DNA of 64,000 nucleotides from G963665815 sp942492065 (GCA_942492065.1 CALODV010000008.1:186001-250000); one strand, 5' to 3'; shown: positions 16,353 through 24,916, counted from the first letter of the stretch. Notes: generated from the letters alone by a model not told the origin. Numbers and translations are program-made.

Positions 16353-17651
16353 ATGATTAAAAGATATACTAAGCCTGAAATGGGGAATATCTGGGAACTG
16401 CAAAATAAATATCAGTGTTGGTTGGATGTAGAAATAGCTGCTTGTAAAGCTATGGCAAAACTGAATATGATACCTGAAGAGGATCTTAACAATATCGTTG
16501 AAAAAGCAGATTTTGAAGTTGAAAGAATAGACGAGATCGAAAAAGAAACAAAACATGATGTGATTGCATTTCTTACTAATGTAGCAGAGCATGTTGGTCC
16601 TTCTTCCAGATTTATACATTATGGACTTACATCATCAGATATTCTTGATACAGGTCTTGCTCTTCAGTTGAAACAGGCTGGTACTCTTATCATCAAGAAG
16701 CTTATTTCATTTGCTGATGTTCTGAAAAAGCAGGCTTTGGTTCACAAGAACACTCTTTGCATCGGCAGATCTCATGGTATACATGCAGAACCTACATCTT
16801 TCGGACTCAAATTTGCTTTATGGTATGATGAAACATTGAGAAACATAGAACGAATGGAAAAAGCTACAGCAATAGTATCTATTGGACAATTCTCCGGAGC
16901 TGTCGGTAACTACGCTCACCTTTCTCCCGAAATTGAAAAATATGCATGTGAGTTTCTACAGCTTGATAATGTTAACATTGCTACTCAGGTGATTCAGCGA
17001 GACAGACATGCTGAATTCATGTCAGCTCTGGCATTGGCAGCTTCAACAATAGAGAAGATTTCTGTTGAGATCAGACATCTGCAGAGAACAGAGGTTCTGG
17101 AAGCTGAAGAAAACTTTACAAAGGGACAGAAGGGTTCATCTGCTATGCCGCATAAGAGAAATCCTATCGCAACCGAGCAGATGTGCGGTCTTGCCAGACT
17201 GATCAGGAGCAATGCTCATGCAGCTCTTGAAAATAATGCTTTATGGCACGAAAGAGATATCAGTCATTCATCTGTAGAGAGAGTGATACTCCCGGACTCA
17301 ACAATACTTGTTCATTACATGCTTGAGAAAATGATAACACTCATAGATAATCTGCTGCTCTATCCTGAAAACATGATGAAGAACATCGAATTGACAAACG
17401 GACTGGTCTTTTCACAGCCTATGCTTCTTAAGCTGACAGAAAAAGGCATTACCCGAGAGCAGTCTTATGCATTCGTTCAGAGAAATGCAATGAAATGCTG
17501 GAGAGAGAAGAAACCTTTTGAAGAATATATAAGAAATGACGGTGAAATCATGGAATATTTAACAGAGGAAGATCTTCAGGAAGTATTTTCTTACGAAAGA
17601 TATCTGAAAAATGTTGACTATATATTTAACCGCGTTGGAATTGTACAATGA
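16353..17651 (+). CDS. purB: Adenylosuccinate lyase
   Basis: Catalyses two steps of purine synthesis: SAICAR to AICAR and adenylosuccinate to AMP. The 432-aa protein carries the fumarase/aspartase superfamily signature GSSAMPHKRNP, HYGLTSSDILDTGLALQ, the catalytic His region GRSHGIHAEPTSFG and ERDISHSSVERVILPDS. Length and motifs are those of the bacterial (Bacillus-type) PurB. GGGAACAAAG precedes the ATG. purS and purQ lie 1.4 kb downstream on the same strand. Confidence 0.96.
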   Translation: MIKRYTKPEMGNIWELQNKYQCWLDVEIAACKAMAKLNMIPEEDLNNIVEKADFEVERIDEIEKETKHDVIAFLTNVAEHVGPSSRFIHYGLTSSDILDTGLALQLKQAGTLIIKKLISFADVLKKQALVHKNTLCIGRSHGIHAEPTSFGLKFALWYDETLRNIERMEKATAIVSIGQFSGAVGNYAHLSPEIEKYACEFLQLDNVNIATQVIQRDRHAEFMSALALAASTIEKISVEIRHLQRTEVLEAEENFTKGQKGSSAMPHKRNPIATEQMCGLARLIRSNAHAALENNALWHERDISHSSVERVILPDSTILVHYMLEKMITLIDNLLLYPENMMKNIELTNGLVFSQPMLLKLTEKGITREQSYAFVQRNAMKCWREKKPFEEYIRNDGEIMEYLTEEDLQEVFSYERYLKNVDYIFNRVGIVQ

Positions 17652-17704
17652 GGTATATTGTATTATTTTGAATGAAATAATGCTGACTCATACAGGATGA
17701 TGAA

Positions 17705-18280
17705 ATGAGAGATGATGTGACACCTATTCAATATGTTATTGAAGCTGCGAAACTTAAGTATAAGTACGCCAGCCTGCCTATTTTTCTGATTGGTGTGTCT
17801 TTTGTTTCTCAGATGATGTTCAAAATAGAAGAGATGAAATATCTGGCTTTACCGGGGATTATATTTTACCTGTTTGTGAACCTGATGTTGAGAGTTAATA
17901 GAACTTTACCAGAGGCTGAATCAGGAATTGTTTCACCCGTTAACGGCAAGGTTGATAAAATCGAGAAAAACGGTAACACAACATCGATATATATCAAAAA
18001 AGGCTTTCTGGCAAAGATTGATGTCAGAGCCAGTGTTGCTGACTCTCTGAGTGTAACTGCTGACGGTTTTGAATCAGGAAAAGTATTATTCAAAGTAATC
18101 AGTGGTAATTTCAAAAAGTATGAGAACAGATCAGAGAAGAGATCTGTTGCTCTGGGATTCTTTTTCTTTGCAGGCAGATCATGTCTGGAGATAAAGAATT
18201 GTGGAGATCTTGAAGTCAAGTCCGGAGATAAACTTATTTCCGGAGTAAGTGTAATTACAAAGGGAAAGGATGAGATTTAA
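17705..18280 (+). CDS. Phosphatidylserine decarboxylase-like protein lacking the self-cleavage site
   Basis: The 191-aa protein has one or two N-terminal membrane segments (about residues 23-60) and then a Psd-like domain: SPVNGKVDKIE near residue 76 corresponds to the SP.DGKV block of phosphatidylserine decarboxylases. The catalytic features are missing. The conserved DVHVNR is DVRASV here (Arg108 where His is expected), and the C-terminal FGSR cleavage site is FAGR (Gly157 where the pyruvoyl-forming Ser is expected). It should therefore not self-process and is probably not a decarboxylase. It overlaps pssA by 11 bases. A lipid-binding or regulatory role beside PssA is inference. Confidence 0.7.
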   Translation: MRDDVTPIQYVIEAAKLKYKYASLPIFLIGVSFVSQMMFKIEEMKYLALPGIIFYLFVNLMLRVNRTLPEAESGIVSPVNGKVDKIEKNGNTTSIYIKKGFLAKIDVRASVADSLSVTADGFESGKVLFKVISGNFKKYENRSEKRSVALGFFFFAGRSCLEIKNCGDLEVKSGDKLISGVSVITKGKDEI

Positions 18281-18998
18281 GTATATTGCTCCCAACTTAC
18301 TAACTTTAAGCAGTTTGTGTTTTGCTTTCTTTTCCATGCTTAAGACATCGGAAGGTGCGTACACGTTCGCTGCCTGGCTTTTACTTATATCTTTCGTTTG
18401 TGATGGATTTGACGGTAAAGTTGCCCGACTTCTCAATGCTTCCAGTGAGCTTGGTGCTGAGTTTGACACTCTCAGTGATTTTGTGGCTTTCGGAATTGCT
18501 CCGGCTTTTCTGGTATACAAGTATGCTCTCAGCAATCTTGGGATACTCGGTATTGCTGCAGTTCTCATATATATTACATGTGGCGGATTCAGACTTGCTA
18601 GGTTCAATCTCAGCAATTCTGTTGTTGAAACCGGTACTAAACAGCCGTTTGAAGGACTTCCAATACCTGGAGCTGCTTCACTTATTACGACATTTATTCT
18701 GCTCAATGATAAGTACTGGGTAGAATCCATTAAAGAAGGCTATTTAATTCTGATCGTATTATCAGGTGCATTTCTGATGATCAGTAAGATAGAATATCCT
18801 GTAAAATTCTGCAGAGATGATAATGCAATGAGCATAAATCTGTTGAAAATTCTGAAGGTGGCAATTCTTATATCATTAATAAAGCTGCCTTATATAACAT
18901 TGTTTGTTGTCATTTCAAGCTATGTAACATATGGTTTTGTCAGACATTTTATACAGATTTATATTGATCACATTGAAAAAATAAAACACGAACTATAA
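18270..18998 (+). CDS. pssA: CDP-diacylglycerol-serine O-phosphatidyltransferase
   Basis: Integral membrane enzyme making phosphatidylserine from CDP-diacylglycerol and serine. The CDP-alcohol phosphotransferase motif is complete: DGKVAR, then G and two Asp with correct spacing in the segment up to EFDTLSDFVAFG. The 242-aa protein has about six to eight hydrophobic helices and the N-terminal FKYIAPNLLTLSSLCFAF typical of the PssA type II family. AAAGGATG places its start inside the end of the Psd-like gene, so the two are coupled. Confidence 0.93.
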   Translation: MRFKYIAPNLLTLSSLCFAFFSMLKTSEGAYTFAAWLLLISFVCDGFDGKVARLLNASSELGAEFDTLSDFVAFGIAPAFLVYKYALSNLGILGIAAVLIYITCGGFRLARFNLSNSVVETGTKQPFEGLPIPGAASLITTFILLNDKYWVESIKEGYLILIVLSGAFLMISKIEYPVKFCRDDNAMSINLLKILKVAILISLIKLPYITLFVVISSYVTYGFVRHFIQIYIDHIEKIKHEL

Positions 18999-19013
18999 AT
19001 ATTAAGAGGAATA

Positions 19014-19256
19014 ATGAAAGTACAAATTTACATCACGCTGAAACCAAGTGTACTCGATCCACAAGGTAAAGTCGTTATGCAGACATTGCATAATCTGGGT
19101 TATGATAATGTAAAAGATACTAGAGTAAGTAAGTTTATCGAACTGGAACTGGCTGCGGATACTAAAGAACAAGCTGAAAAAGAAATTGAAGAAATCTGCA
19201 AGAAAGTTCTCGCTAATCCAAATACGGAAACATACTATTATGAGTTCAAAGATTAG
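19014..19256 (+). CDS. purS: Phosphoribosylformylglycinamidine synthase subunit PurS
   Basis: Small structural subunit of the three-protein FGAM synthase (PurS-PurQ-PurL). The 80-aa protein is full length and shows VYITLKPSVLDPQGKVV-like sequence (QIYITLKPSVLDPQGKVV), LHNLGYDNVKDTRVSKFIE and a closing CKKVLANPNTETYYYEF. AAGAGG precedes the ATG. It overlaps purQ by 17 bases. purL is not in the window. Confidence 0.95.
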   Translation: MKVQIYITLKPSVLDPQGKVVMQTLHNLGYDNVKDTRVSKFIELELAADTKEQAEKEIEEICKKVLANPNTETYYYEFKD

Positions 19257-19938
19257 ATTTTCGGTAGTACGTTTTCCAGGCTCAAACTGTGATTATGACA
19301 GTTTCCATATTCCTGACATCAGAGGGAATGATGTTTCTTTTGTGTGGCACAAAGATCACGACCTTAAGAATCCTGATGTTGTTATACTCCCTGGTGGTTT
19401 TTCATATGGTGATTACCTCAGAGCCGGTGCAATAGCAAAATTTTCACCAATAATCAATGAAGTTGTTCAATTTGCTCAAAAAGGCGGATACGTCATAGGT
19501 ATCTGTAACGGATTCCAGGTTCTGACAGAAACCGGGCTTTTACCGGGAGCATTAATGATGAATAATACTCTTAAATTTATATGTAAACACCAGTTTCTGA
19601 AACCGGTCAACACTGAAAATGCTTTTACCTGTGAAATAGATCCGAACGCGGTTCTTGATATTCCTATTGCACATAAAGACGGCAACTATTTCATCAGTGC
19701 TGATGGTTTGAAGGGACTTCAAGATAATAACCAGATTGCTTTCAGGTATTGCGATGAAGAAGGAAACATCACAGACCAGGCTAACCCTAACGGCTCTATT
19801 TATAATATTGCCGGTATTTACAACAAGAATGGAAACATTCTTGGGATGATGCCTCACCCTGAGAGAGCTGCTGAAGATACTGTTGTAAGCCATGATGGAA
19901 CTCGAATTTTTGATTCCATTGAAAAATACATTAGATGA
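19240..19938 (+). CDS. purQ: Phosphoribosylformylglycinamidine synthase subunit PurQ
   Basis: Glutaminase subunit of FGAM synthase that delivers ammonia to PurL. Class I glutamine amidotransferase features are present: the PGSNCD start, LPGGFSYGDYLRAGAIA, the nucleophile Cys in GICNGFQVLTE, and the His/Glu pair in MMPHPERA. The ATG at 19240 overlaps the end of purS and gives the normal N-terminus (SSKIRFSVVRFPGSNCD); the longer frame from 19186 would simply read over purS. Confidence 0.95.
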   Translation: MSSKIRFSVVRFPGSNCDYDSFHIPDIRGNDVSFVWHKDHDLKNPDVVILPGGFSYGDYLRAGAIAKFSPIINEVVQFAQKGGYVIGICNGFQVLTETGLLPGALMMNNTLKFICKHQFLKPVNTENAFTCEIDPNAVLDIPIAHKDGNYFISADGLKGLQDNNQIAFRYCDEEGNITDQANPNGSIYNIAGIYNKNGNILGMMPHPERAAEDTVVSHDGTRIFDSIEKYIR

Positions 19939-20578
19939 TATATTAAATTGGATTCTCCCAGCCAGATGTTTTTGCTGTGGAGAGTTGATAGATCATTATA
20001 AGAATATAGCGTGTAAGAGTTGCCTGCAGGAACTCGAGTCTGAAATTCTTAAGGATTCGCGTAATACTGCAGGAGGATATGAGAATATAGATGAGCAGAT
20101 ATCATTGTTCCCATACAGTGAAAGAATTCATAATCTGATTCATAACATAAAATACAATGACTATCCTGAAATTACTGCGGTATTTCGAAAGGGAATCAAG
20201 TCTTTCTTTTTTGAAAACGAGTATGTACCTCAGGATTGGGTTGTTATTCCCGTGCCTCTACATAATGTAAGACTGCGGGAAAGAGGTTATAATCAGGCAG
20301 AGTATATTGCTGAGATTGTCAGTGAGTGTTCTTTCATAGAGATGAGAACAGATATTGCTGCAAGGTCAATATATACAGAGATGCAAGCGAAACTGAATAA
20401 AATCGAGCGAAAAGCAAACCTTGAAAATGCGTTTATAATTAAGAAGCTTTTCAAAAAAAGGAATATACTGCTGGTCGATGATGTGTTTACAACCGGTGCT
20501 ACCATGAGTTCACTTGCGGGTGAGTTCAAACGAAATGGAGCGGATACGGTACATGCATTTACGATAGCTAGAGCGTAA
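19892..20578 (+). CDS. ComF family phosphoribosyltransferase-like protein
   Basis: ComFC homologue; the family is needed for natural transformation in some bacteria. The 228-aa protein has an N-terminal Cys4 zinc site (RCFCCGEL and ACKSCL), VVIPVPLHNVRLRERGYNQAEYIA split as in ComF, and the PRTase loop ILLVDDVFTTGATMSS. The ATG at 19892 overlaps purQ by 47 bases; a TTG at 19907 would also fit and give the usual start just before the zinc site. The purQ-comF arrangement points to shared transcription rather than shared function. Confidence 0.87.
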   Translation: MMELEFLIPLKNTLDDILNWILPARCFCCGELIDHYKNIACKSCLQELESEILKDSRNTAGGYENIDEQISLFPYSERIHNLIHNIKYNDYPEITAVFRKGIKSFFFENEYVPQDWVVIPVPLHNVRLRERGYNQAEYIAEIVSECSFIEMRTDIAARSIYTEMQAKLNKIERKANLENAFIIKKLFKKRNILLVDDVFTTGATMSSLAGEFKRNGADTVHAFTIARA

Positions 20579-20608
20579 TTCAGTTCTATCGACAGGAAAA
20601 AGGTAAAA

Positions 20609-20983
20609 ATGATAATAGAAATTTCCGATGAAAAAGCCGTAAAGGTTGCTGAGAAAATTGCAGAATTTATTGTGCAGAGAAAGATGGCATCAGCAGCTAT
20701 TCTGATGTTGGAAGCGCATAAGCCCTTTAGTTTTTTGTTTAACCAGGGATTATATGCAGTTGGACCTTTTGCAGAAATATTTTTTCAGAATCCGGAGTCC
20801 TATCAGGAATTTTCAGCTTTTTTCGAGAAACGTGAAAATGTTGATCTTTTAATAAAACGAATAGAAACTCTGGACGACGAAATGTATTTTGAAGAACGCG
20901 AGAAACGCAGAAAAGCTCGCAAAAGGTTCTGGAATAAAGTTAAATCAATATTTAAAAAGAATAAGAAACAGAAAAAAACATAG
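20609..20983 (+). CDS. Conserved small protein upstream of glmL, unknown function
   Basis: The 124-aa product is soluble and mostly helical, with a hydrophobic central segment (FSFLFNQGLYAVGPFAEIFF) and a strongly basic tail (last ~25 residues, many Lys/Arg). AAILMLEAHKPFSFLFNQG is reminiscent of small proteins with an LE..KP(L/F)SF.GSQ motif found in several anaerobic lineages, which have no assigned role as far as I know. AAAGG precedes the ATG at 20609. It ends at the base before GGAGG of the glmL ribosome binding site, so it is in that operon. Confidence 0.7.
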   Translation: MIIEISDEKAVKVAEKIAEFIVQRKMASAAILMLEAHKPFSFLFNQGLYAVGPFAEIFFQNPESYQEFSAFFEKRENVDLLIKRIETLDDEMYFEEREKRRKARKRFWNKVKSIFKKNKKQKKT

Positions 20984-20995
20984 ATGGAGGAGAAT

Positions 20996-22861
20996 ATGGC
21001 AAATGGGCAATTAAGAAGAATAATTGCTACAGACTGTGGTAGTACTACTACTAAAGCAATTCTCATTGAGTTTGTTGATAATGAATATCGTCAGACAGTC
21101 AGGGGGGAAGCCCCTACAACAGTGGAAGCGCCATTGAATGACGTTACACGTGGTGTTGTGAATGCTGTGCAGGAACTTGAAGAACTTGCGCGTATTAAAT
21201 ACAACAACCCGAATATTAAACTAATTGAAAACGAAGAGATTATTATCCCGAGAAATGGTGATGTAGGTGCAGATGCATATGTTTCCACCAGTAGTGCCGG
21301 TGGTGGTCTTCAGATGATGGTGACCGGTGTTGTTGCCAGCATGACTGGTGAATCTGCTGAGCGTGCTGCTCTTGGTGCAGGTGCTATTGTTATGGATGTT
21401 ATAGCCAGTAACGATAAACGTGCTAACTATGAAAAGATTGAGCGTATAAGACACTTAAGACCGGATATGATTCTTATGGCAGGCGGTGTTGACGGTGGAA
21501 CAACCAAGCACGTTGCTGAAATGGCTGAGCTTGTTTCTGCCGCAGATCCAAAGCCAAGACTCGGATCAAGCTATAAACTTCCTGTAATCTATTCCGGTAA
21601 CAATAAAGCTGTTGATATCATTAAAGATACTCTTGAAAAGAAAACAGACCTTATTATTACTGATAACCTCAGACCTACTCTCGATAACGAGAACCTCGGA
21701 CCTGCAAGAGACAAAATTCATGATCTGTTCATGGAACACGTTATGCAGCAGGCGCCGGGATATAATAAACTTATGAGCTGGACTCGCGGACCGAAAAACG
21801 GTAAGATCCAGAATATTCCAATCATGCCGACTCCTGCAGCTGTGGGTAACATCATGAAAACTATCTCCGAACAAAGAGATATTGAAGTTCTTGGTGTTGA
21901 TATCGGTGGTGCTACAACTGACGTTTTCTCAGTATTCTCAGAAGACAAAGTGTTTAACAGAACAGTTAGTGCTAACCTTGGTATGAGTTATTCTATTTCT
22001 AACGTACTTGCTTCCGCAGGTCTTGAAAATATACTCAGATGGGTTCCAATGGATATAGACCAGTCAGAACTCAGAAATATGATTAAAAACAAAATGATCC
22101 GTCCCACAACAATTCCTCAGAAACTTGAAGAACTTGTTCTGGAACAGGCTATTGCGAAAGAAGCACTGAGACTAGCTTTTGTTCAGCACAAAGAATTTGC
22201 TGTAACTCTTAAAGGAACTCAGAGAAAAAGAGAGATTGCTGATGCATTCAGTCAATCAACATCCGGTAGCACAATTGTTAACATGATGACTCTTGACCTG
22301 CTTGTCGGATCAGGTGGTGTTACATCTCACGCTCCAAGAAGACACCAGACAGTAATGATGCTTATCGACGCATTCCTTCCTGAAGGAATCACCAGACTGG
22401 GTGTAGATAGTATCTTCATGATGCCTCACCTTGGTGTACTTTCTGAAATTTCTCCGGAAGCTGCAACAGAAGTGTTTGACAAAGACTGTATGGTATATCT
22501 TGGTACATGCGTTGCTCCTGTTGGAAAGTGTAAGCCTACAGCTATTGCATTAAGCGCTGAAATAAAACTTCCAGACGGCACTACATTTAAAGAAGATATT
22601 CCATATGGTGAATTGAGACTGATCCCATGCGCTGAAGGTCAGACAGCTGCTGCTGTACTTAAACCTGGTAAAGGTCTTGACCTTGGTGCAGGTAAACACC
22701 AGCCAATTAACACAGAGTTACACGGTGGAGTTGTGGGTATTGTTCTTGATACTCGCGGAAGAGCTCCATTCGTACTTCCGGTTGAAGCAAACGAACGTGT
22801 TCCAATGCTTAAAAAATGGATGAGGGAACTTCAGGTTTATCCTGAAAGTTTCTTGAAATAG
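20996..22861 (+). CDS. glmL: GlmL/MutL-type ATPase (glutamate mutase L family)
   Basis: Actin-fold (ASKHA) ATPase of the family annotated as methylaspartate mutase accessory protein, thought to repair or reactivate B12-dependent mutases. The phosphate-1 loop ATDCGSTTTKA, the phosphate-2 loop VDIGGATTDVFSVF, and glycine-rich STSSAGGGLQMMV and ILMAGGVDGGTTKH are visible. The ATG at 20996 is chosen because GGAGG (20986-20990) precedes it; the ATG at 20984 lies upstream of that site. No glutamate mutase genes (glmS, glmE) lie in the window, so the client enzyme is unknown. It is unrelated to the mismatch-repair MutL. Confidence 0.85.
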   Translation: MANGQLRRIIATDCGSTTTKAILIEFVDNEYRQTVRGEAPTTVEAPLNDVTRGVVNAVQELEELARIKYNNPNIKLIENEEIIIPRNGDVGADAYVSTSSAGGGLQMMVTGVVASMTGESAERAALGAGAIVMDVIASNDKRANYEKIERIRHLRPDMILMAGGVDGGTTKHVAEMAELVSAADPKPRLGSSYKLPVIYSGNNKAVDIIKDTLEKKTDLIITDNLRPTLDNENLGPARDKIHDLFMEHVMQQAPGYNKLMSWTRGPKNGKIQNIPIMPTPAAVGNIMKTISEQRDIEVLGVDIGGATTDVFSVFSEDKVFNRTVSANLGMSYSISNVLASAGLENILRWVPMDIDQSELRNMIKNKMIRPTTIPQKLEELVLEQAIAKEALRLAFVQHKEFAVTLKGTQRKREIADAFSQSTSGSTIVNMMTLDLLVGSGGVTSHAPRRHQTVMMLIDAFLPEGITRLGVDSIFMMPHLGVLSEISPEAATEVFDKDCMVYLGTCVAPVGKCKPTAIALSAEIKLPDGTTFKEDIPYGELRLIPCAEGQTAAAVLKPGKGLDLGAGKHQPINTELHGGVVGIVLDTRGRAPFVLPVEANERVPMLKKWMRELQVYPESFLK

Positions 22862-22870
22862 GAGGAAGAG

Positions 22871-23995
22871 ATGGCTAAAGCATATTCACCAGGATTAGCA
22901 GTAACAGATAATATTGTTTTAAGAAAAGAAAGAATTCTTCCTCTAAAAGGGGAAGTAAAAGTAAAAAAAGGTGATAAGGTTAAAGCTGAAGATGTTGTTG
23001 CAGTAACAATGCTTCCTGGAAAAGTTGTTCCTATTAACCTTGCAAATAAACTTGGGACTACTCCTCAGCTTCTGGGGCAGTTTCTCCATGTAAAACCGGG
23101 AGAATTCATCAAGAAGGGACAAGTTCTTGCTGAAACAAAAGGTTTCCTCGGATTGTTCAAATCTACAGTTAAATCTCCAACTGATGGAGAGGTTGAAAGT
23201 GTTTCTGCTCACACAGGACAAATGCTTCTCAGAGAGCCAAGAATACCTGTAGAAGTTAAGGCCTTCATCGATAGTGTTGTTGTTGACGTTGTCCCTGAAG
23301 AAGGGGTAATTGTTGAGAACAGATCAGCTTATATTCAGGGAATCTTCGGTCTTTCAGGAGAAACTACAGGTAATATAGAATTACTTATAAGTGATCCTAA
23401 TGAAGAACTGAAAGCAGACAAAATAACTGATGCACATAAAGGCAAAATTATTGTGTCCGGTTCAATGATCTCACTTGAAGCAATTAACAAAGCCATAAAG
23501 TGCGGTGTTAACGCTATCATCACCGGTGGAATTGATGACCAGGATCTTAAAGAATTGCTTGGTTACGATATTGGTGTTGCAATTACAGGACATGAGAAAA
23601 TCGGAACAACTATCGTTGTTACTGAAGGTTTCGGTAAAATTAAAATGGCTGACAAGACTTTCGGTCTTCTCAAACAGTTTAACGGCAAGAAAGCTTCTGT
23701 TCACGGTAAAACACAGATTCGTGCCGGTGTTATGAGACCTGAGATTATCATCCCTATCGAATTTGACCAGAAAGACCTTGGTGCAGAAGAGGCAAAAATG
23801 CCTACTCTGGAAATCGGATCAATGATTCGTGTTATCAGACAGCCTAACTTCGGTCATATCGGTAAAATCACTTCTATTCCGGAAGAGCTCTATAAAGTTG
23901 AAAGTGAGACTCTGGTGAGAATCCTCAAAGCTAAACTGGATACCGGTGAAGAAGTTGTAATCCCAAGAGCAAACGTAGAAATTATTTCTGAATAA
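22871..23995 (+). CDS. KOW-motif protein in the glmL operon
   Basis: The 374-aa protein begins with a barrel-sandwich/biotinyl-like region (PLKGEVKVKKGDKVKAEDVV, then VKPGEFIKKGQVLAETKG and SPTDGEVESVSAHTGQ, about residues 15-115). A central alpha/beta part follows with KCGVNAIITGGIDDQDLKEL (about residues 210-235). The C-terminus carries a KOW-like segment (GSMIRVIRQPNFGHIGKITS, around residue 318). It follows glmL by 9 bases with GGAGGAAG, and similar proteins, as I recall, accompany glmL in other anaerobes. The function is unknown; partnership with GlmL is inferred from the linkage. Confidence 0.75.
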   Translation: MAKAYSPGLAVTDNIVLRKERILPLKGEVKVKKGDKVKAEDVVAVTMLPGKVVPINLANKLGTTPQLLGQFLHVKPGEFIKKGQVLAETKGFLGLFKSTVKSPTDGEVESVSAHTGQMLLREPRIPVEVKAFIDSVVVDVVPEEGVIVENRSAYIQGIFGLSGETTGNIELLISDPNEELKADKITDAHKGKIIVSGSMISLEAINKAIKCGVNAIITGGIDDQDLKELLGYDIGVAITGHEKIGTTIVVTEGFGKIKMADKTFGLLKQFNGKKASVHGKTQIRAGVMRPEIIIPIEFDQKDLGAEEAKMPTLEIGSMIRVIRQPNFGHIGKITSIPEELYKVESETLVRILKAKLDTGEEVVIPRANVEIISE

Positions 23996-24050
23996 ACTCT
24001 TATAATAAACACTTAAAGCCTGCTGGTCTGCTCAGCAGGCTTTTTTTTTG
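23983..24050 (+). repeat. Direct repeat copy 1 (gene 3' end plus terminator)
   Basis: A 68-base segment covering the last codons of the KOW gene (..ISE-stop), a spacer and the terminator. It is repeated at 24851-24916 with only three substitutions and two single-base deletions. The repeats flank the DUF4328 gene. Confidence 0.9.
24015..24049 (+). terminator. Intrinsic terminator of the glmL operon
   Basis: A perfect 10-bp stem AAGCCTGCTG/CAGCAGGCTT with the 7-base loop GTCTGCT and a run of nine or more T up to 24049. It is a very strong intrinsic terminator, 20 bases past the stop codon of the KOW gene. Confidence 0.95.
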
Positions 24051-24134
24051 CAGACATGGGTTTGTAAATAGATTGACAACTTATCGTTATCCACTGAAAT
24101 CGCCTTATACTAATAATATTTGGAGGACTGAATA

Positions 24135-24863
24135 TTGATCAAATCAAATAGTGAAAGAGCAAAAACAGCAATAATGTTCCTGTGGATTCTGTTTGCAATA
24201 GGAATAATGGTTGTAGTCTCGGATGCAATCCAGGTAAATCTTATAAAAAAAGCGCTGAATGGAGGAACTGTAACTCAGCTGGAAGGTGCAGCTAATGATG
24301 CAAGGCAAGTAATCATCAGCTGGCTTTACACAATTATGTATTTGATTTCTATGCTTTGCTTTATCCTTTGGTCCGGTAGGGCTTATTACAATCTTCATCA
24401 GAAAGTGAGTGGTCTGAAATATAAGAATGGGTGGGGAATTGTAAGTTGGTTTGTTCCTGTATTGAGTCTGTTCAGACCTTACGAAATTGTGAGAGAGACT
24501 GTAACAGAGACCAGTAGGATTCTGGAGAAAAATAATATAATTATAGAAAGACCTTTATCAATAAACCTTTTAAACTGGTGGTGGATGCTGTATATTATCA
24601 AGATTGTTTCAATTGGCATTATCAGATCGGGAATAACAGCCGCAGAAAGCATTCATGGGATTTACACATATACATTCCTGGCAACACTTTCTGACGCTCT
24701 GGGTTTAGTTGTAACTCTTTTATTCATCAGAGTTGTTGTGTTGTATTCAAAGTATGAATGTAAGCTTTCTGAAATTCAGGAAGTGTCGGAAGAAAATCCG
24801 GTATATGACATTGAAGAAGAAGATTATGCAGACTCCGATGAAACAGTAAATATTTCTGAATAA
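24135..24863 (+). CDS. DUF4328 membrane protein
   Basis: The 242-aa protein has about five hydrophobic helices and the DUF4328 core: KYKNGWGIVSWFVPVLSLFR followed by PYEIVRE, then NWWWMLYIIKIVSIG. Function unknown. The C-terminal ~40 residues are acidic and cytoplasmic-looking. The start is TTG at 24135 with GGAGG at 24122-24126, eight bases upstream. Its last codons and terminator duplicate those of the preceding KOW gene. Confidence 0.82.
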   Translation: MIKSNSERAKTAIMFLWILFAIGIMVVVSDAIQVNLIKKALNGGTVTQLEGAANDARQVIISWLYTIMYLISMLCFILWSGRAYYNLHQKVSGLKYKNGWGIVSWFVPVLSLFRPYEIVRETVTETSRILEKNNIIIERPLSINLLNWWWMLYIIKIVSIGIIRSGITAAESIHGIYTYTFLATLSDALGLVVTLLFIRVVVLYSKYECKLSEIQEVSEENPVYDIEEEDYADSDETVNISE

Positions 24864-24916
24864 CTCTTATAATAAACACTTCAAGCCTGCAGGTCTGCTC
24901 AGCAGACTTTTTTTTG
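24851..24916 (+). repeat. Direct repeat copy 2 (gene 3' end plus decayed terminator)
   Basis: A 66-base near-copy of 23983-24050, in the same reading frame relative to the stop codon (codons for Ile-Ser-Glu-stop). Two of its three substitutions fall in the terminator stem and spoil pairing, so this copy looks like the degraded one. Confidence 0.9.
24883..24915 (+). terminator. Weakened terminator of the DUF4328 gene
   Basis: Stem AAGCCTGCAG/CAGCAGACTT pairs at eight of ten positions (C.A and A.A mismatches), loop GTCTGCT, then eight T. It derives from the same sequence as the terminator at 24015-24049 and may allow read-through. Confidence 0.7.

Noticed and set aside
17640..17704. Hairpin ATTATTT/AAATAAT after purB as a terminator
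   Set aside because: The stem is all A/T and is not followed by a T run, so termination there is unlikely.
18179..18730. A 183-codon minus-strand frame across the Psd-like and pssA genes
   Set aside because: Antisense to pssA, whose catalytic motif is complete; no recognisable domain and no start signals.
20996..22861. Mismatch-repair protein MutL
   Set aside because: The sequence is an ASKHA-fold ATPase of the GlmL type (CGSTTTK and GGATTD loops) with no GHKL ATPase motifs.
24073..24110. Promoter with TTGACA at about 24073 for the DUF4328 gene
   Set aside because: The only good -10-like hexamer (TATACT) is 27 bases away, outside the workable spacing, and nothing suitable is found at 16-18 bases.
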